NCBI RefSeq assembly: GCF_020179755.1
Contig: NZ_JAIUCY010000001.1
Coordinates: forward strand, 620,001 to 684,000
DNA: 64,000 nt
Source of the DNA: Herbaspirillum sp. alder98
Lineage (GTDB): Bacteria; Pseudomonadota; Gammaproteobacteria; Burkholderiales; Burkholderiaceae_D
Direction of reading: 5' to 3'
A program made the position numbers and the translations under genes. Shown here one piece after another: positions 27,586 through 36,042 of this stretch. Below the pieces are notes generated by a model, which was given only the letters and a program-made list of their open reading frames with translations, did no database searches and was not told the origin of the DNA. The first letter of the stretch is position 1. The number at the start of each line of letters is the position of its first letter.

Positions 27586-28428
27586 CTAGAAGCCCCAGTC
27601 GTGCCAGACCGGCGTCAGGCCACGGGGCAGTGGCGGCAATTCGCCCAGGTCGACCCGCGATTCGCCGGGGCCGTGGAAGTCCGAACCCATCGACGCCAGG
27701 AAACCGTAATGGCGTGCGACCTGGGCATATTCTTCGTATTGCTCGGGTGAATGACTGCCGGTGGTCACTTCGATGGCGGCTCCGCCGAGCTGCTTGAATT
27801 CGTCGAAGAGCGCGCCGAACTGCACCGGGCTGTACTGGTAGCGGCCCGGATGGGCGATCACCGCCACCCCGCCGGCGCCCAGGATCCAGCTCACCGCCTC
27901 GCTCAGGCTGGCCCAGCGGTGCGGCACGTAACCGGGCTTGCCTTCGGTCAGGTAGTTGGCGAACACTTCCTTGGTGTTACTGCAGTGACCATGCTCGACC
28001 ATGTGACGCGCGAAGTGCGTGCGCGAGATCAGGTCGGGATTGCCCACATGCTGCAAGGCGCCCTCGTAGGCGCCGCAGATGCCGACCTTGTCGAGTCCTT
28101 CGGCAATCTCGCGCGCACGCCGCTCGCGGCCGTTACGGGTAGCCGCCAGGCCGGCGATCAGGGCCGGATTGGTTTCATCCACGCGCAACCCCACCACGTG
28201 CACCGTTTGCCCGGCCCAGGTCACCGAAATCTCGACGCCGCCGACATGGTGCATGCCCAGCGCTTCAGCGGCGGCGCGGGCGCGTGCCACGCCGCCCAGT
28301 TCGTCATGGTCGGTCAATGCCCACACCCCGACGCCATGCGCATGCGCGCGCGCCGCCACCTCTTCGGGCGGCAGCAGGCCGTCGGAGACGTTGGAATGGC
28401 AATGCAGATCGAACTTGAGTTGAGACAT
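27586..28428 (-). CDS. rnm: PHP-domain phosphoesterase, RNase AM
   Basis: 280 residues of the YciV/TrpH family, a PHP-fold metal enzyme that removes 5' nucleotides from short RNA (RNase AM) and hydrolyses 3',5'-nucleoside bisphosphates. Metal-binding motifs: FDLHCHSNVSDG at the N-terminus, WALTDHDELGG, VAVIAHPGRY and ASMGSDFHGPGE near the end. The start at 28428 puts the first motif a few residues in, as usual. Part of the minus-strand run with a hydrolase upstream and htpX downstream. Confidence 0.9.
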   Translation of the reverse strand: MSQLKFDLHCHSNVSDGLLPPEEVAARAHAHGVGVWALTDHDELGGVARARAAAEALGMHHVGGVEISVTWAGQTVHVVGLRVDETNPALIAGLAATRNGRERRAREIAEGLDKVGICGAYEGALQHVGNPDLISRTHFARHMVEHGHCSNTKEVFANYLTEGKPGYVPHRWASLSEAVSWILGAGGVAVIAHPGRYQYSPVQFGALFDEFKQLGGAAIEVTTGSHSPEQYEEYAQVARHYGFLASMGSDFHGPGESRVDLGELPPLPRGLTPVWHDWGF

Positions 28429-28498
28429 AAAATCGCGAGGAGTCGGATGCAAGCTGCAACCGAGCATTATTGTACGCCTCATCGCCTGCCGCTGCCGG

Positions 28499-29386
28499 CT
28501 AGGCCAGGAAGGCCTCGATCAGTTGCGCCAGCCGTTCGGGCTGGTCGTGGTGCAGCATGTGGCCAGCGTCGTCGATCATCTCGACCTGCACCTTGGGAAT
28601 GAAGGCGATACGGCGGTCGATCTCTTCGCGCACCAGTGCATTGGAGCCGAAAAAGCGCCAGATATCGCTCTGGCGCGCCTCGACCCACAACACCGGCGCA
28701 GTGATGCGGGCCAGGCAGGCGGTCATCTCGTCGGCGCGATACAGCAGGGGACTGACCTGCTTGTGGGCCGGGTCACCCAGGATCTGCCACTGGCCGTTGG
28801 CGTCCGGCTGGGCCCAGTGCGGCGCCAGGAAGGCGGCCCGGGCGTCGGTGAGGCGGGCATTGTTCTTCTGCAGCCGGGCAGCGACCTCGTCGACGCTGTC
28901 GTAGCCGCGCATCAGCGGCGGACTGCGCACGCTGTCGAGCCATTCGGCAAAGCGCCCTGGCGCCTGCTCGGGACGGGTCGGCGGCAATCCCAGGCCTTCC
29001 AGGTTGATCAGACGCGCCACGCGCCCGGGGCGCACGCCGGCATACAGGCCGACGATGTTGCCGCCCATGCTATGGCCCAGCAGGTTGACGGCGTCGTCGC
29101 CGGCGTAATGCGTGAGGATGGCCTCGAGATCGGCCAGGTAGTCGGGGAACCAGTAGGTATCGGCGCCGCTGCGCGCCGACAGGCCAAAGCCGCGCCAGTC
29201 GGGGGCGATCACGTGCCAGTCGCGTTGCAGGGCATCGACCACGAACTGGAACGAGGCCGAGACATCCATCCAGCCATGCAGCATGAACAGCTTGGGCGCG
29301 CCCTGGTCGCCCCAATGCCGGATGTGGGTTCGCAGACCGCGCAGCGCGAGGAATTCGGATCGGGATGGCTTGCCGGGCTGGGTCAT
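28499..29386 (-). CDS. Alpha/beta-hydrolase
   Basis: 295 residues with the standard alpha/beta-hydrolase layout: oxyanion-hole region FMLHGWMDVSASFQ, nucleophile elbow LLGHSMGGNI (Ser) and the catalytic His in DDAGHMLHHDQPERL. VIAPDWRGFGLSA is typical of the esterase/epoxide-hydrolase-like branch. Cytoplasmic, no signal peptide. The substrate cannot be told; the gene is conserved in this neighbourhood of Burkholderiales ahead of rnm, 70 bp away on the same strand. Confidence 0.85.
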   Translation of the reverse strand: MTQPGKPSRSEFLALRGLRTHIRHWGDQGAPKLFMLHGWMDVSASFQFVVDALQRDWHVIAPDWRGFGLSARSGADTYWFPDYLADLEAILTHYAGDDAVNLLGHSMGGNIVGLYAGVRPGRVARLINLEGLGLPPTRPEQAPGRFAEWLDSVRSPPLMRGYDSVDEVAARLQKNNARLTDARAAFLAPHWAQPDANGQWQILGDPAHKQVSPLLYRADEMTACLARITAPVLWVEARQSDIWRFFGSNALVREEIDRRIAFIPKVQVEMIDDAGHMLHHDQPERLAQLIEAFLA

Positions 29387-29458
29387 GACAGTCTGCTCTG
29401 GAGGATGAAGCCGGCAAGTATAGTCAAAACCGAACGACCGTGCGCCTACCGGGTGAAT

Positions 29459-30478
29459 TCAGGGCAGGAAGCGCCCGAGATCGAAGGTGGAACGCTGGCC
29501 GATGCTTTCGAAGTGTTGCTCCAGCCATTCACCGGCACGCGCGCGCCCCTGCTGGTGCAGGCTGCGGATGAAACTGCCCTGGGTATTGAGCTTGCTCATG
29601 TTGGTCAACTGCCCCATCAGCTCGTCGGCGTCGATCAGGTGCATGTTCAGCTGACGCAGGCGACGCTCCAGCGAACCGAAGGCGAAGCTGGCGTTCTCGG
29701 CTTCGCGCTTGACCATCGCCAGCCCGGTCAACTCGGTGAAGAAGGCCGAACTGAAGCTGATCTCGGACAGCCGCTGGCCGATCTCGTCGCTAGTGGTGGG
29801 CGTGACCGGACGGCGGCTCGGGTGCAGCAGCACAACCATCACGTCGCGCGAGGCACAGGCCTGCAACAGCGGGAAGATCGGCGGATTGGCGGTCAGCCCG
29901 CCATCCCAGTAGGCCTCGCCGTCGATCTCGATGGGCCGATGCAGCGACGGCAGGCAGGCCGACGCCAGCAACACGTCGACCGACAGGTCGGGGTTGCGAA
30001 ATATCTTCAGCGTGCCGGTACTGACCTGGGTGGCAGCGATGAACAGGCGAATGTCGCGCTGCTGACGCAGGCGCTCGAAATCGATCTGCTCGTTGAGGAT
30101 ATCGCGCAGCGGATTGATATCGAGCGGATTGAGCTGGGCCGGCGTGAAGAAGCGCGTCATCGCCAGCAGCGCCTGCATGCCGGGCATGGTGGCCGGATTG
30201 GTCACCGGCGCAGCACCGAAGTCGGGCTGCGAGAAACCAAACGGTTCGCGGGTCGACAGGCTGCTCCAGAAGCGCTCCAGGGCCGCCCGGGCGCCGTCGC
30301 GCCCATCCTGCGCATAGCCCTGGGCCAGGATCGTCGCATTCATGGCGCCGGCGGAGGCGCCGCTGATGCCTTCGAGGTCAATCCTGCCATCCTCCAGCAG
30401 CCGATCCAGCACGCCCCAGGTAAAGGCGCCGTGCGAACCACCACCCTGCAGGGCGAGACTAATGATCTTGTTGGCCAT
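29459..30478 (-). CDS. Patatin-like phospholipase
   Basis: 339 residues, a Ser-Asp lipid acyl hydrolase. The oxyanion loop LALQGGGSHGAFTWGV is at the N-terminus, the nucleophile is in GISGASAGAMNA (GxSxG) and the catalytic Asp in YWDGGLTANPP. No signal peptide, so probably cytoplasmic or membrane-associated. The ATG at 30478 is right because the oxyanion motif begins within ten residues and AAAGGAC precedes it; the open frame extends much further upstream but over unrelated sequence. A hairpin GCAGGGCG/CGCCCTGC at 30490-30508 sits just before the ribosome site. Divergent from the LOG gene. Confidence 0.9.
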   Translation of the reverse strand: MANKIISLALQGGGSHGAFTWGVLDRLLEDGRIDLEGISGASAGAMNATILAQGYAQDGRDGARAALERFWSSLSTREPFGFSQPDFGAAPVTNPATMPGMQALLAMTRFFTPAQLNPLDINPLRDILNEQIDFERLRQQRDIRLFIAATQVSTGTLKIFRNPDLSVDVLLASACLPSLHRPIEIDGEAYWDGGLTANPPIFPLLQACASRDVMVVLLHPSRRPVTPTTSDEIGQRLSEISFSSAFFTELTGLAMVKREAENASFAFGSLERRLRQLNMHLIDADELMGQLTNMSKLNTQGSFIRSLHQQGRARAGEWLEQHFESIGQRSTFDLGRFLP

Positions 30479-30697
30479 GATGTCCTTTTGCAGGGCGCAC
30501 CGCCCTGCCGTTATCATTGCTGTCACCGGGCTGTCATCGGGGCGCTTTATGCTGCACCGCACCACGGTCATGGTATAACATGAAAGCGGTTTCGGCCGAA
30601 AAATTAACAACGCGACAATATTGTCATTTCGCCTGCCCTGTCGGCTTGTGGTGCAACTCCCCAGCGGCATTGTAGCGATGGTTATTGCAGAGGAAAC

Positions 30698-31294
30698 ATG
30701 AAATCGATTTGCGTATATTGCGGCTCTTCCCCCGGCGCATCGCCGGCCTATGCCGAAGCGGCCCGCCAGTTGGCGCGTGAAATGGTCAAGAACAACATCG
30801 CGCTGGTGTATGGCGGCGGCAACGTCGGCCTGATGGGCATCATCGCCACCGAGATCATGCAGTTGGGCGGCGAAGCCACCGGCGTGATCCCCAAGGCATT
30901 GCTGGACAAGGAACTGGGCCATCACGGCCTGACCCGCCTGCACATCGTCAAGGACATGCACGAGCGCAAGGCCATGATGGCCGAACTGGCCGACGGCTTC
31001 GTGGCGATGCCGGGCGGCATGGGCACGCTGGAAGAACTGTTCGAAGTGCTGACCTGGGCGCAGCTGGGCTTTCACTACAAGCCGATCAGCCTGTACAACG
31101 TCGAGGGCTTCTATGACAACCTGATCGCCTTCGTCGATCATCTGGTGTCGCAGCGCTTCGTCAGCAACGACCAGTCGGGCCTGATGATGCACGAGTCCGA
31201 TCCGGCGCAACTGATCGAACGCTTCAAGACCTTCAGCCCCAGCTACAAGACCAAGTGGGCCGATCGCGAGGCCGTGGCCAACCTGGTGCCGTAA
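30698..31294 (+). CDS. LOG-family nucleotide 5'-monophosphate phosphoribohydrolase
   Basis: 198 residues, TIGR00730-type Rossmann protein related to plant LOG. It cleaves the base from cytokinin riboside monophosphates and, in many bacteria, from other nucleotide monophosphates. Visible motifs: VYCGSSPGASPAY, ALVYGGGNVGLMG and the active-site PGGMGTLEELFE. AGAGGAAAC lies upstream of the ATG. A perfect palindrome GACAATATTGTC at 30614-30625 lies in the 219-bp gap shared with the patatin gene. Its physiological substrate here is uncertain. Confidence 0.9.
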   Translation: MKSICVYCGSSPGASPAYAEAARQLAREMVKNNIALVYGGGNVGLMGIIATEIMQLGGEATGVIPKALLDKELGHHGLTRLHIVKDMHERKAMMAELADGFVAMPGGMGTLEELFEVLTWAQLGFHYKPISLYNVEGFYDNLIAFVDHLVSQRFVSNDQSGLMMHESDPAQLIERFKTFSPSYKTKWADREAVANLVP

Positions 31295-31341
31295 GCTGCG
31301 CTCTGCAGTCAGGTTAAGGTGCAACGAAAGTCATGCCACGA

Positions 31342-31431
31342 AAGTCGCTGGGTCCTGACGTTCGTCAGGACGACAAGGAAGTTATAAATAACTATCCCGT
31401 CGTCCCGGCGCAGGCCGGGACCCAGCGACTT
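31342..31431. repeat. Nested palindromic intergenic element (REP/MITE-like)
   Basis: A 90-bp element with outer arms AAGTCGCTGGGTCC (from 31342) and GGGACCCAGCGACTT (ending 31431) that are reverse complements over 14 bases. Each arm carries its own hairpin: GTCCTGACG/CGTCAGGAC on the left, CCCGGC/GCCGGG on the right. The middle has a third perfect palindrome, AGTTATAAATAACT (31380-31393). Such structures look like dispersed intergenic elements of proteobacteria, but other copies cannot be seen in this window. Confidence 0.6.
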
Positions 31432-31449
31432 CATTTGCGCCCCCAATAA

Positions 31450-31483
31450 AAAATGCCTGCGACTCGACGAGCGCAGGCATTTT
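31450..31483. terminator. Bidirectional terminator
   Basis: Stem AAAATGCCTGCG/CGCAGGCATTTT (31450-31461 with 31472-31483) with A- and T-rich flanks on both sides. It can end the LOG gene on the plus strand and the convergent gene on the minus strand. Confidence 0.85.
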
Positions 31484-31510
31484 CATTTACATCACTAACT
31501 CATCGAGCCA

Positions 31511-32752
31511 TCAGGCATCCAGCGCCTGGCGGAAATCATGCACCAGGTCATCGGTGTCTTCCAGCCCGATCGACACCCGGATGAGCGACTCGGCGATGCC
31601 CATCGCCGCGCGCCGCTCGGCGCCCATCTCGTAGAAGATGGTATGCGACACCGGGATCACCAGCGTGCGGGTGTCGCCCAGATTGCTGGCGGCGACCGCC
31701 AGTTGCATCCGGTTCAGGTAATCGAAGCAGTCGATGCCCTCCTTCAACTCGAACGACAGCAAGCTGCCGTATGAACGGAACAGGTCGCTGGCCAGCGCGT
31801 GCTGCGGATGCGACGCCAGGCCGGGGTAGTACACGGCGGCGACGCGCTCGTCGGCTTCCAGCATCTCGGCCACGGCCTGGGCATTGCGGCATTCGCGCTC
31901 CTGGCGCAGTGCGATGGTCTCGGCGCCGACGGCGATGTGGTGCGCCGCTTCCGGGCCCAGCGAAGCGCCGAAGTCGCGCAAGGCCTTGGCACGGATCTGC
32001 GCCATGCCCCATTGCGGCGCCGGATTGCGCTTGTAGTTCTCGGCGATGTGCGGATAACGGGTCCAGTCGTATTCGCCGGTATCGGTCAGCGCGCCACCCA
32101 GCGCATTGCCGTGACCGGCGATCGACTTGGTCAGCGAATTGACCACCAGGCCGGCGCCCACCGACCTGGGCTGGAACAGGTACGGCGAAGTCATGGTGTT
32201 GTCCACCACGTATAGGATGCCGCGCGCGCGGCACAAGTCGCCGATGCGCTTCAGGTCGGCGATCTGGGTGCGCGGGTTGGCGATGGTCTCGACAAACACC
32301 AGCCGCGTATTCGGCTTCAATGCGGCTTCGACATTGGCCACGTCGGTGGCGTCGACCATGCTCACCTCGGCGCCCTGCGCGCCCACCGTCATCCACAGGC
32401 TATTGGTATTGCCGAACAGGAAAGCCGACGACACCACGTGGTCGCCCTCGCGCAACAGGCCTTGCACGATGGCGCCGATGGCGGCCATGCCGGTGGCGAA
32501 GCAGATGCTCGACTTGCCGCCTTCCATGCGGGTGATCTTGTCTTCCAGCGCCGACACCGTCGGATTGCCCTGGCGGCCGTAGCGATAGCCCGGCTGCTTG
32601 CCCTGGAATACCTCGGCCAGCTGGCGCGCGTCCTTGTAGCCGAAGGTGACAGAGGTATGGATGGGCTTGTGCAGCGAACCGTGCTCGATGTCTTTCTGGC
32701 GGTCGCCGTGCAGGATGGTCGTGGTAAAGCCGTAGGTCTTTTTATCGTTCAT
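31511..32752 (-). CDS. Cystathionine gamma-synthase family PLP enzyme
   Basis: 413 residues, Cys/Met-metabolism PLP enzyme. It makes or breaks C-S bonds in homoserine-derived amino acids; likely an O-acyl-homoserine sulfhydrylase or cystathionine gamma-synthase. Seen: PGYRYGRQGNPTVSALEDKI (Tyr and Arg that contact PLP phosphate), FATGMAAI, YVVDNTMTSPYLFQP (Asp binding the PLP ring) and the PLP Lys in NSLTKSIAGHGNA. The common MetZ subtype reads TKYIDGQG at that site, so this is a different branch, which I recall as a Burkholderiales-specific group. It follows purF, where metZ sits in related genomes, but I do not assign a symbol. Confidence 0.85.
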   Translation of the reverse strand: MNDKKTYGFTTTILHGDRQKDIEHGSLHKPIHTSVTFGYKDARQLAEVFQGKQPGYRYGRQGNPTVSALEDKITRMEGGKSSICFATGMAAIGAIVQGLLREGDHVVSSAFLFGNTNSLWMTVGAQGAEVSMVDATDVANVEAALKPNTRLVFVETIANPRTQIADLKRIGDLCRARGILYVVDNTMTSPYLFQPRSVGAGLVVNSLTKSIAGHGNALGGALTDTGEYDWTRYPHIAENYKRNPAPQWGMAQIRAKALRDFGASLGPEAAHHIAVGAETIALRQERECRNAQAVAEMLEADERVAAVYYPGLASHPQHALASDLFRSYGSLLSFELKEGIDCFDYLNRMQLAVAASNLGDTRTLVIPVSHTIFYEMGAERRAAMGIAESLIRVSIGLEDTDDLVHDFRQALDA

Positions 32753-32845
32753 CGCAAAAATCTAAATCTATAAGTGCAGATAGACAAACGCCGACTGCGG
32801 TCGGGCAGCCGGCGTTGGCAGGTGTGGGTCAGGCGTGGCCTGTCA

Positions 32846-34363
32846 TTACTCCACGCGCGCCAGGTTCAGGTTCAGTTGCGAGCGCACCACGTCCTCGATC
32901 ACCGGCTGCGGGTTCTTGCGGGCCAGTTCGATGCGGTCGAGATAGTCCTGCGTGATGTCGCCGGTGATGTAGTGACCGTCGAAGCACGAAGCCTCGAAGT
33001 TCTTCAGCGCCGGATTGCATTCGGCGATGGCGCGCTTCATGGATTCGACATCCTGGTACACCAGCGCATCGGCGGTGATTTCGCGGCACACTTCCTCGGT
33101 GGTGCGGCCGTAGGCGATCAGTTCGTCACGGGTCGGCATGTCGATGCCATACACGTTGGGGAACATCACCGGCGGCGCGGCCGAGGCGAAGATCACGTTC
33201 TTGGCGCCGGACTCGCGCGCCATCTGGACGATCTCGCGGCTGGTGGTGCCACGCACGATGGAGTCATCCACCAGCAGCACGTTCTTGCCCTTGAATTCGC
33301 TGACGATGGCGTTGAGCTTCTGGCGCACCGACTTCTTGCGCAGCGCCTGGCCAGGCATGATGAAGGTACGGCCGATGTAGCGGTTCTTGATGAAGCCTTC
33401 GCGGTATTCGATACCCAGCTTCAAGGCCAGCTCCATGGCAGCCGGACGCGACGAGTCGGGAATCGGCATGACCACGTCGATCTCGCCCGACTTGAATTCG
33501 CGACGGATCTTGTCGGCCAGGAACTCGCCCATCTTCAGGCGCGTGCCGTACACCGAAGCGCCATCGATGACCGAGTCAGGACGGGCCAGATAGACGTATT
33601 CGAAGGCACATGGGTTGAGGGTCGGGTTTTCGGCGCATTGCTGGTTGTACAGCTTGCCATCGAGATCGATGAAGATCGCCTCGCCCGGCATGACGTCGCG
33701 CAGGAAGCGGAAGCCCATGCCTTCCAGCGCGACCGATTCGCTGGCCATCATGTATTCGATGCCGCGTTCGCTCTCGTTGAAACCCAGGCACATCGGACGA
33801 ATACCGTACGGATCGCGGAAACCCAACAAGCCGTAACCGGCGATCTGCGCCACCACGGCGTACGAACCGCGCACCCGCTTGTGGACCATCGTCACGGCCT
33901 TGAAGAGTGCCGCAGGATCGAGCGAATAACCGGTGGTGGCCTGTTGCAGCTCGTGCGCCAGCACGTTCAACAGGACTTCGGTATCGGAGTCGGTGTTGAG
34001 GTGGCGCCGATCGTTCTTGAACATCTCGATCTTGAGCTGGTCGGCATTGGTCAGGTTGCCGTTATGCGCCAGGATGATGCCGAACGGTGCGTTGACATAG
34101 AACGGTTGCGCCTCTTCCTCGCTGGACGAGCCGGCGGTCGGGTAACGCACCTGGCCGATGCCGGTGTTACCGGGCAGCGAGCGCATGTTGCGGGTCCGGA
34201 ACACATCGCGCACCAGGCCATTGGCCTTGTGCATCGAGAAACCCTGCTGGTGGTTGGTTGCAATACCCGCTGCGTCCTGGCCGCGGTGCTGCAGCAGCAG
34301 CAGCGCGTCATACAACATCTGGTTGACGGGACTATGAGAGACGATACCGACGATGCCACACAT
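32846..34363 (-). CDS. purF: Amidophosphoribosyltransferase
   Basis: First committed step of purine synthesis: PRPP plus glutamine to phosphoribosylamine. 505 residues. Nucleophile Cys2 is in MCGIVGIVSHS, followed by LQHRGQDAAGIAT and, in the phosphoribosyltransferase half, the PRPP loop VLLVDDSIVRGTTS. No N-terminal propeptide is present, as in E. coli. Downstream of cvpA on the same strand (80 bp), the conserved cvpA-purF pair. A weak hairpin (AACGCCG/CGGCGTT at 32787-32816) lies after the stop. Confidence 0.97.
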   Translation of the reverse strand: MCGIVGIVSHSPVNQMLYDALLLLQHRGQDAAGIATNHQQGFSMHKANGLVRDVFRTRNMRSLPGNTGIGQVRYPTAGSSSEEEAQPFYVNAPFGIILAHNGNLTNADQLKIEMFKNDRRHLNTDSDTEVLLNVLAHELQQATTGYSLDPAALFKAVTMVHKRVRGSYAVVAQIAGYGLLGFRDPYGIRPMCLGFNESERGIEYMMASESVALEGMGFRFLRDVMPGEAIFIDLDGKLYNQQCAENPTLNPCAFEYVYLARPDSVIDGASVYGTRLKMGEFLADKIRREFKSGEIDVVMPIPDSSRPAAMELALKLGIEYREGFIKNRYIGRTFIMPGQALRKKSVRQKLNAIVSEFKGKNVLLVDDSIVRGTTSREIVQMARESGAKNVIFASAAPPVMFPNVYGIDMPTRDELIAYGRTTEEVCREITADALVYQDVESMKRAIAECNPALKNFEASCFDGHYITGDITQDYLDRIELARKNPQPVIEDVVRSQLNLNLARVE

Positions 34364-34443
34364 GGTGGACTCCTAACAAAACGAAAACGACGAAAACCAC
34401 AAACCAGGCACTACTTGAACCCCGGACCGGCAACAAAGCGCCA

Positions 34444-34944
34444 TCAGACCGGGGCAGAAAAACTGACATGCTCGGCAAACTTGCCAGGCAGGAACTGCAT
34501 CACCTCCAGCGCGGCCTGCTCGGCCCAGGGACTCAGTATTGCATCCTTCCAGAACGGCTGCTGCGGGATGGATGTGGTGCCACAGAGCAACACCACCGCC
34601 AGCACGATCAACACGCCCCGCGCCACGCCGAACAGACTGCCCAGGGCACGATCGAGCAGGGTCAGCCCGCTGACCTTGATCACCTCGCTCAAGGTCCGCG
34701 ACACCAGCGCCATCAACAACCTGGTGCCGATGAACAAGGCGATGAACGCCACGATCAGCCGGGTCGACTCGCCCGGCACCATCTCAGGCAACATGCTCGC
34801 CAATGCTTCACCGTAAGTGTTGGCAACCACCAACGCCACAATCCAGCTGGCCAATGACAATACTTCGCGAACCAGACCTCGCAAGGTGCTGATGATTACC
34901 GAACAGACCATCACCAGCAACACTAAGTAGTCAAAAATCGTCAC
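34444..34944 (-). CDS. cvpA: CvpA family membrane protein
   Basis: 166 residues with four hydrophobic segments, beginning MTIFDYLVLLVMVCSVIIS and then GLVREVLSLASWIVAL, the hallmark of CvpA. In E. coli it is needed for colicin V production; its general role seems linked to envelope stability. Coupled to purF downstream, as in most Proteobacteria, and preceded by the SPOR-domain gene 34 bp upstream, so all three are likely cotranscribed. Confidence 0.93.
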   Translation of the reverse strand: MTIFDYLVLLVMVCSVIISTLRGLVREVLSLASWIVALVVANTYGEALASMLPEMVPGESTRLIVAFIALFIGTRLLMALVSRTLSEVIKVSGLTLLDRALGSLFGVARGVLIVLAVVLLCGTTSIPQQPFWKDAILSPWAEQAALEVMQFLPGKFAEHVSFSAPV

Positions 34945-34978
34945 GATGACAACAATATGTAGCTAGTTGGTCTCAAAT

Positions 34979-35941
34979 TCAAGCCGGAACGATGGTTGCG
35001 TTAAGACCAAGCTTCTTGATTTTGGCGGCGGTGCGTTCGGCCTCGTCCCGACCATTGAAGGGGCCGACGCGAATCCGCGTGCGGTCGCCCGACTGGGTCG
35101 AGATCTTCTGGGTGTACGAATGGATGCCGGCGCCGCTGAGCTTGCTGCGCAGTTCGTTGATCTTGTCCTGGGTGGCCAGCGCGGCGACCTGGATGACGAA
35201 CTTGCCGCCGGTGGCGGCCGGCTTCTTGTCAGCCGGGGCGTTGGCGGACTTGCCCTCTAAAATGGCCAGGGCCCGTGCCGAATCGTCGCCGGTCTCGGTG
35301 GCGCGCGGCTTGGGCGCTTCCTTCACCTTGGGCGGCTCGACCTTGGCGGTCTTCTTGGGGTCTTCCTTGTGCTCGACGACGGGTTTCTTTTCTTCCGGCT
35401 TGGCGGCCGGCTTCTCGACCGGCTTGGGCGGCGCGACCGCAGCCACCGGGGGCGCGGCAGCCGGGACCGGAGTCGGCGCTGGCGTCGGCGCCTGAGTCAC
35501 GGCCGACGGCTCGACGATTTCTTCCTTCTGGTCCAGGGCGGCATTGGAGGCCACCCGGCCGGCGTCAGCCGCTGCAGCAGCCGGCTGGGCCACGCTGGAA
35601 CTGCTATTGGCACCCTGATCCTTGGAAGGAATCTGGATGGCGATATCGTCATTGAGGGGACGCGGCTCGGAATCGAGGATCATCGGCAGCACGATCACCA
35701 CCGCCAGCGCCAGCGCCACGGCGCCGATCAGGCGGCGACGCGCGCGTTTCTTCTCGGGCAACAGGGGATCGACGCCTTCCTTGCCGGCCTTGCCGCGCGC
35801 AGGGCCGCGTCCGGTCGTGTTGGCGGCGCGGCTGGTGCGGCTGCGCAAGACCGAGGTTTCCTCTGCGGAACGCGAACGGAATTCGCCTTGGTCGGAAGCA
35901 GATTCCTGCTTGTTTTTACGGAAAAACGAGAACAAGCCCAT
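34979..35941 (-). CDS. SPOR-domain protein (DedD/FtsN-like)
   Basis: 320 residues: a short cytoplasmic part (MGLFSFFRKNKQES), one membrane segment (about residues 71-90, GAVALALAVVIVLPMI), a long Ala/Pro/Lys-rich periplasmic linker, and a C-terminal SPOR domain (about residues 245-320, KFVIQVAALATQDKINELRS) that binds denuded peptidoglycan at division septa. Its place between folC and cvpA matches dedD in E. coli, so a role in cell division is likely. The start at 35941 is chosen because the DedD-like basic N-terminus begins there. Confidence 0.9.
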   Translation of the reverse strand: MGLFSFFRKNKQESASDQGEFRSRSAEETSVLRSRTSRAANTTGRGPARGKAGKEGVDPLLPEKKRARRRLIGAVALALAVVIVLPMILDSEPRPLNDDIAIQIPSKDQGANSSSSVAQPAAAAADAGRVASNAALDQKEEIVEPSAVTQAPTPAPTPVPAAAPPVAAVAPPKPVEKPAAKPEEKKPVVEHKEDPKKTAKVEPPKVKEAPKPRATETGDDSARALAILEGKSANAPADKKPAATGGKFVIQVAALATQDKINELRSKLSGAGIHSYTQKISTQSGDRTRIRVGPFNGRDEAERTAAKIKKLGLNATIVPA

Positions 35942-36042
35942 GCGACAGTCAAGTTGAGTGATCTTAAGGCAAGAACCGGCAGACATCGCGGTTCCTGAAA
36001 AACACATTGGCGCTGCTCACAGCATGCCACCAGGATCGAAAA

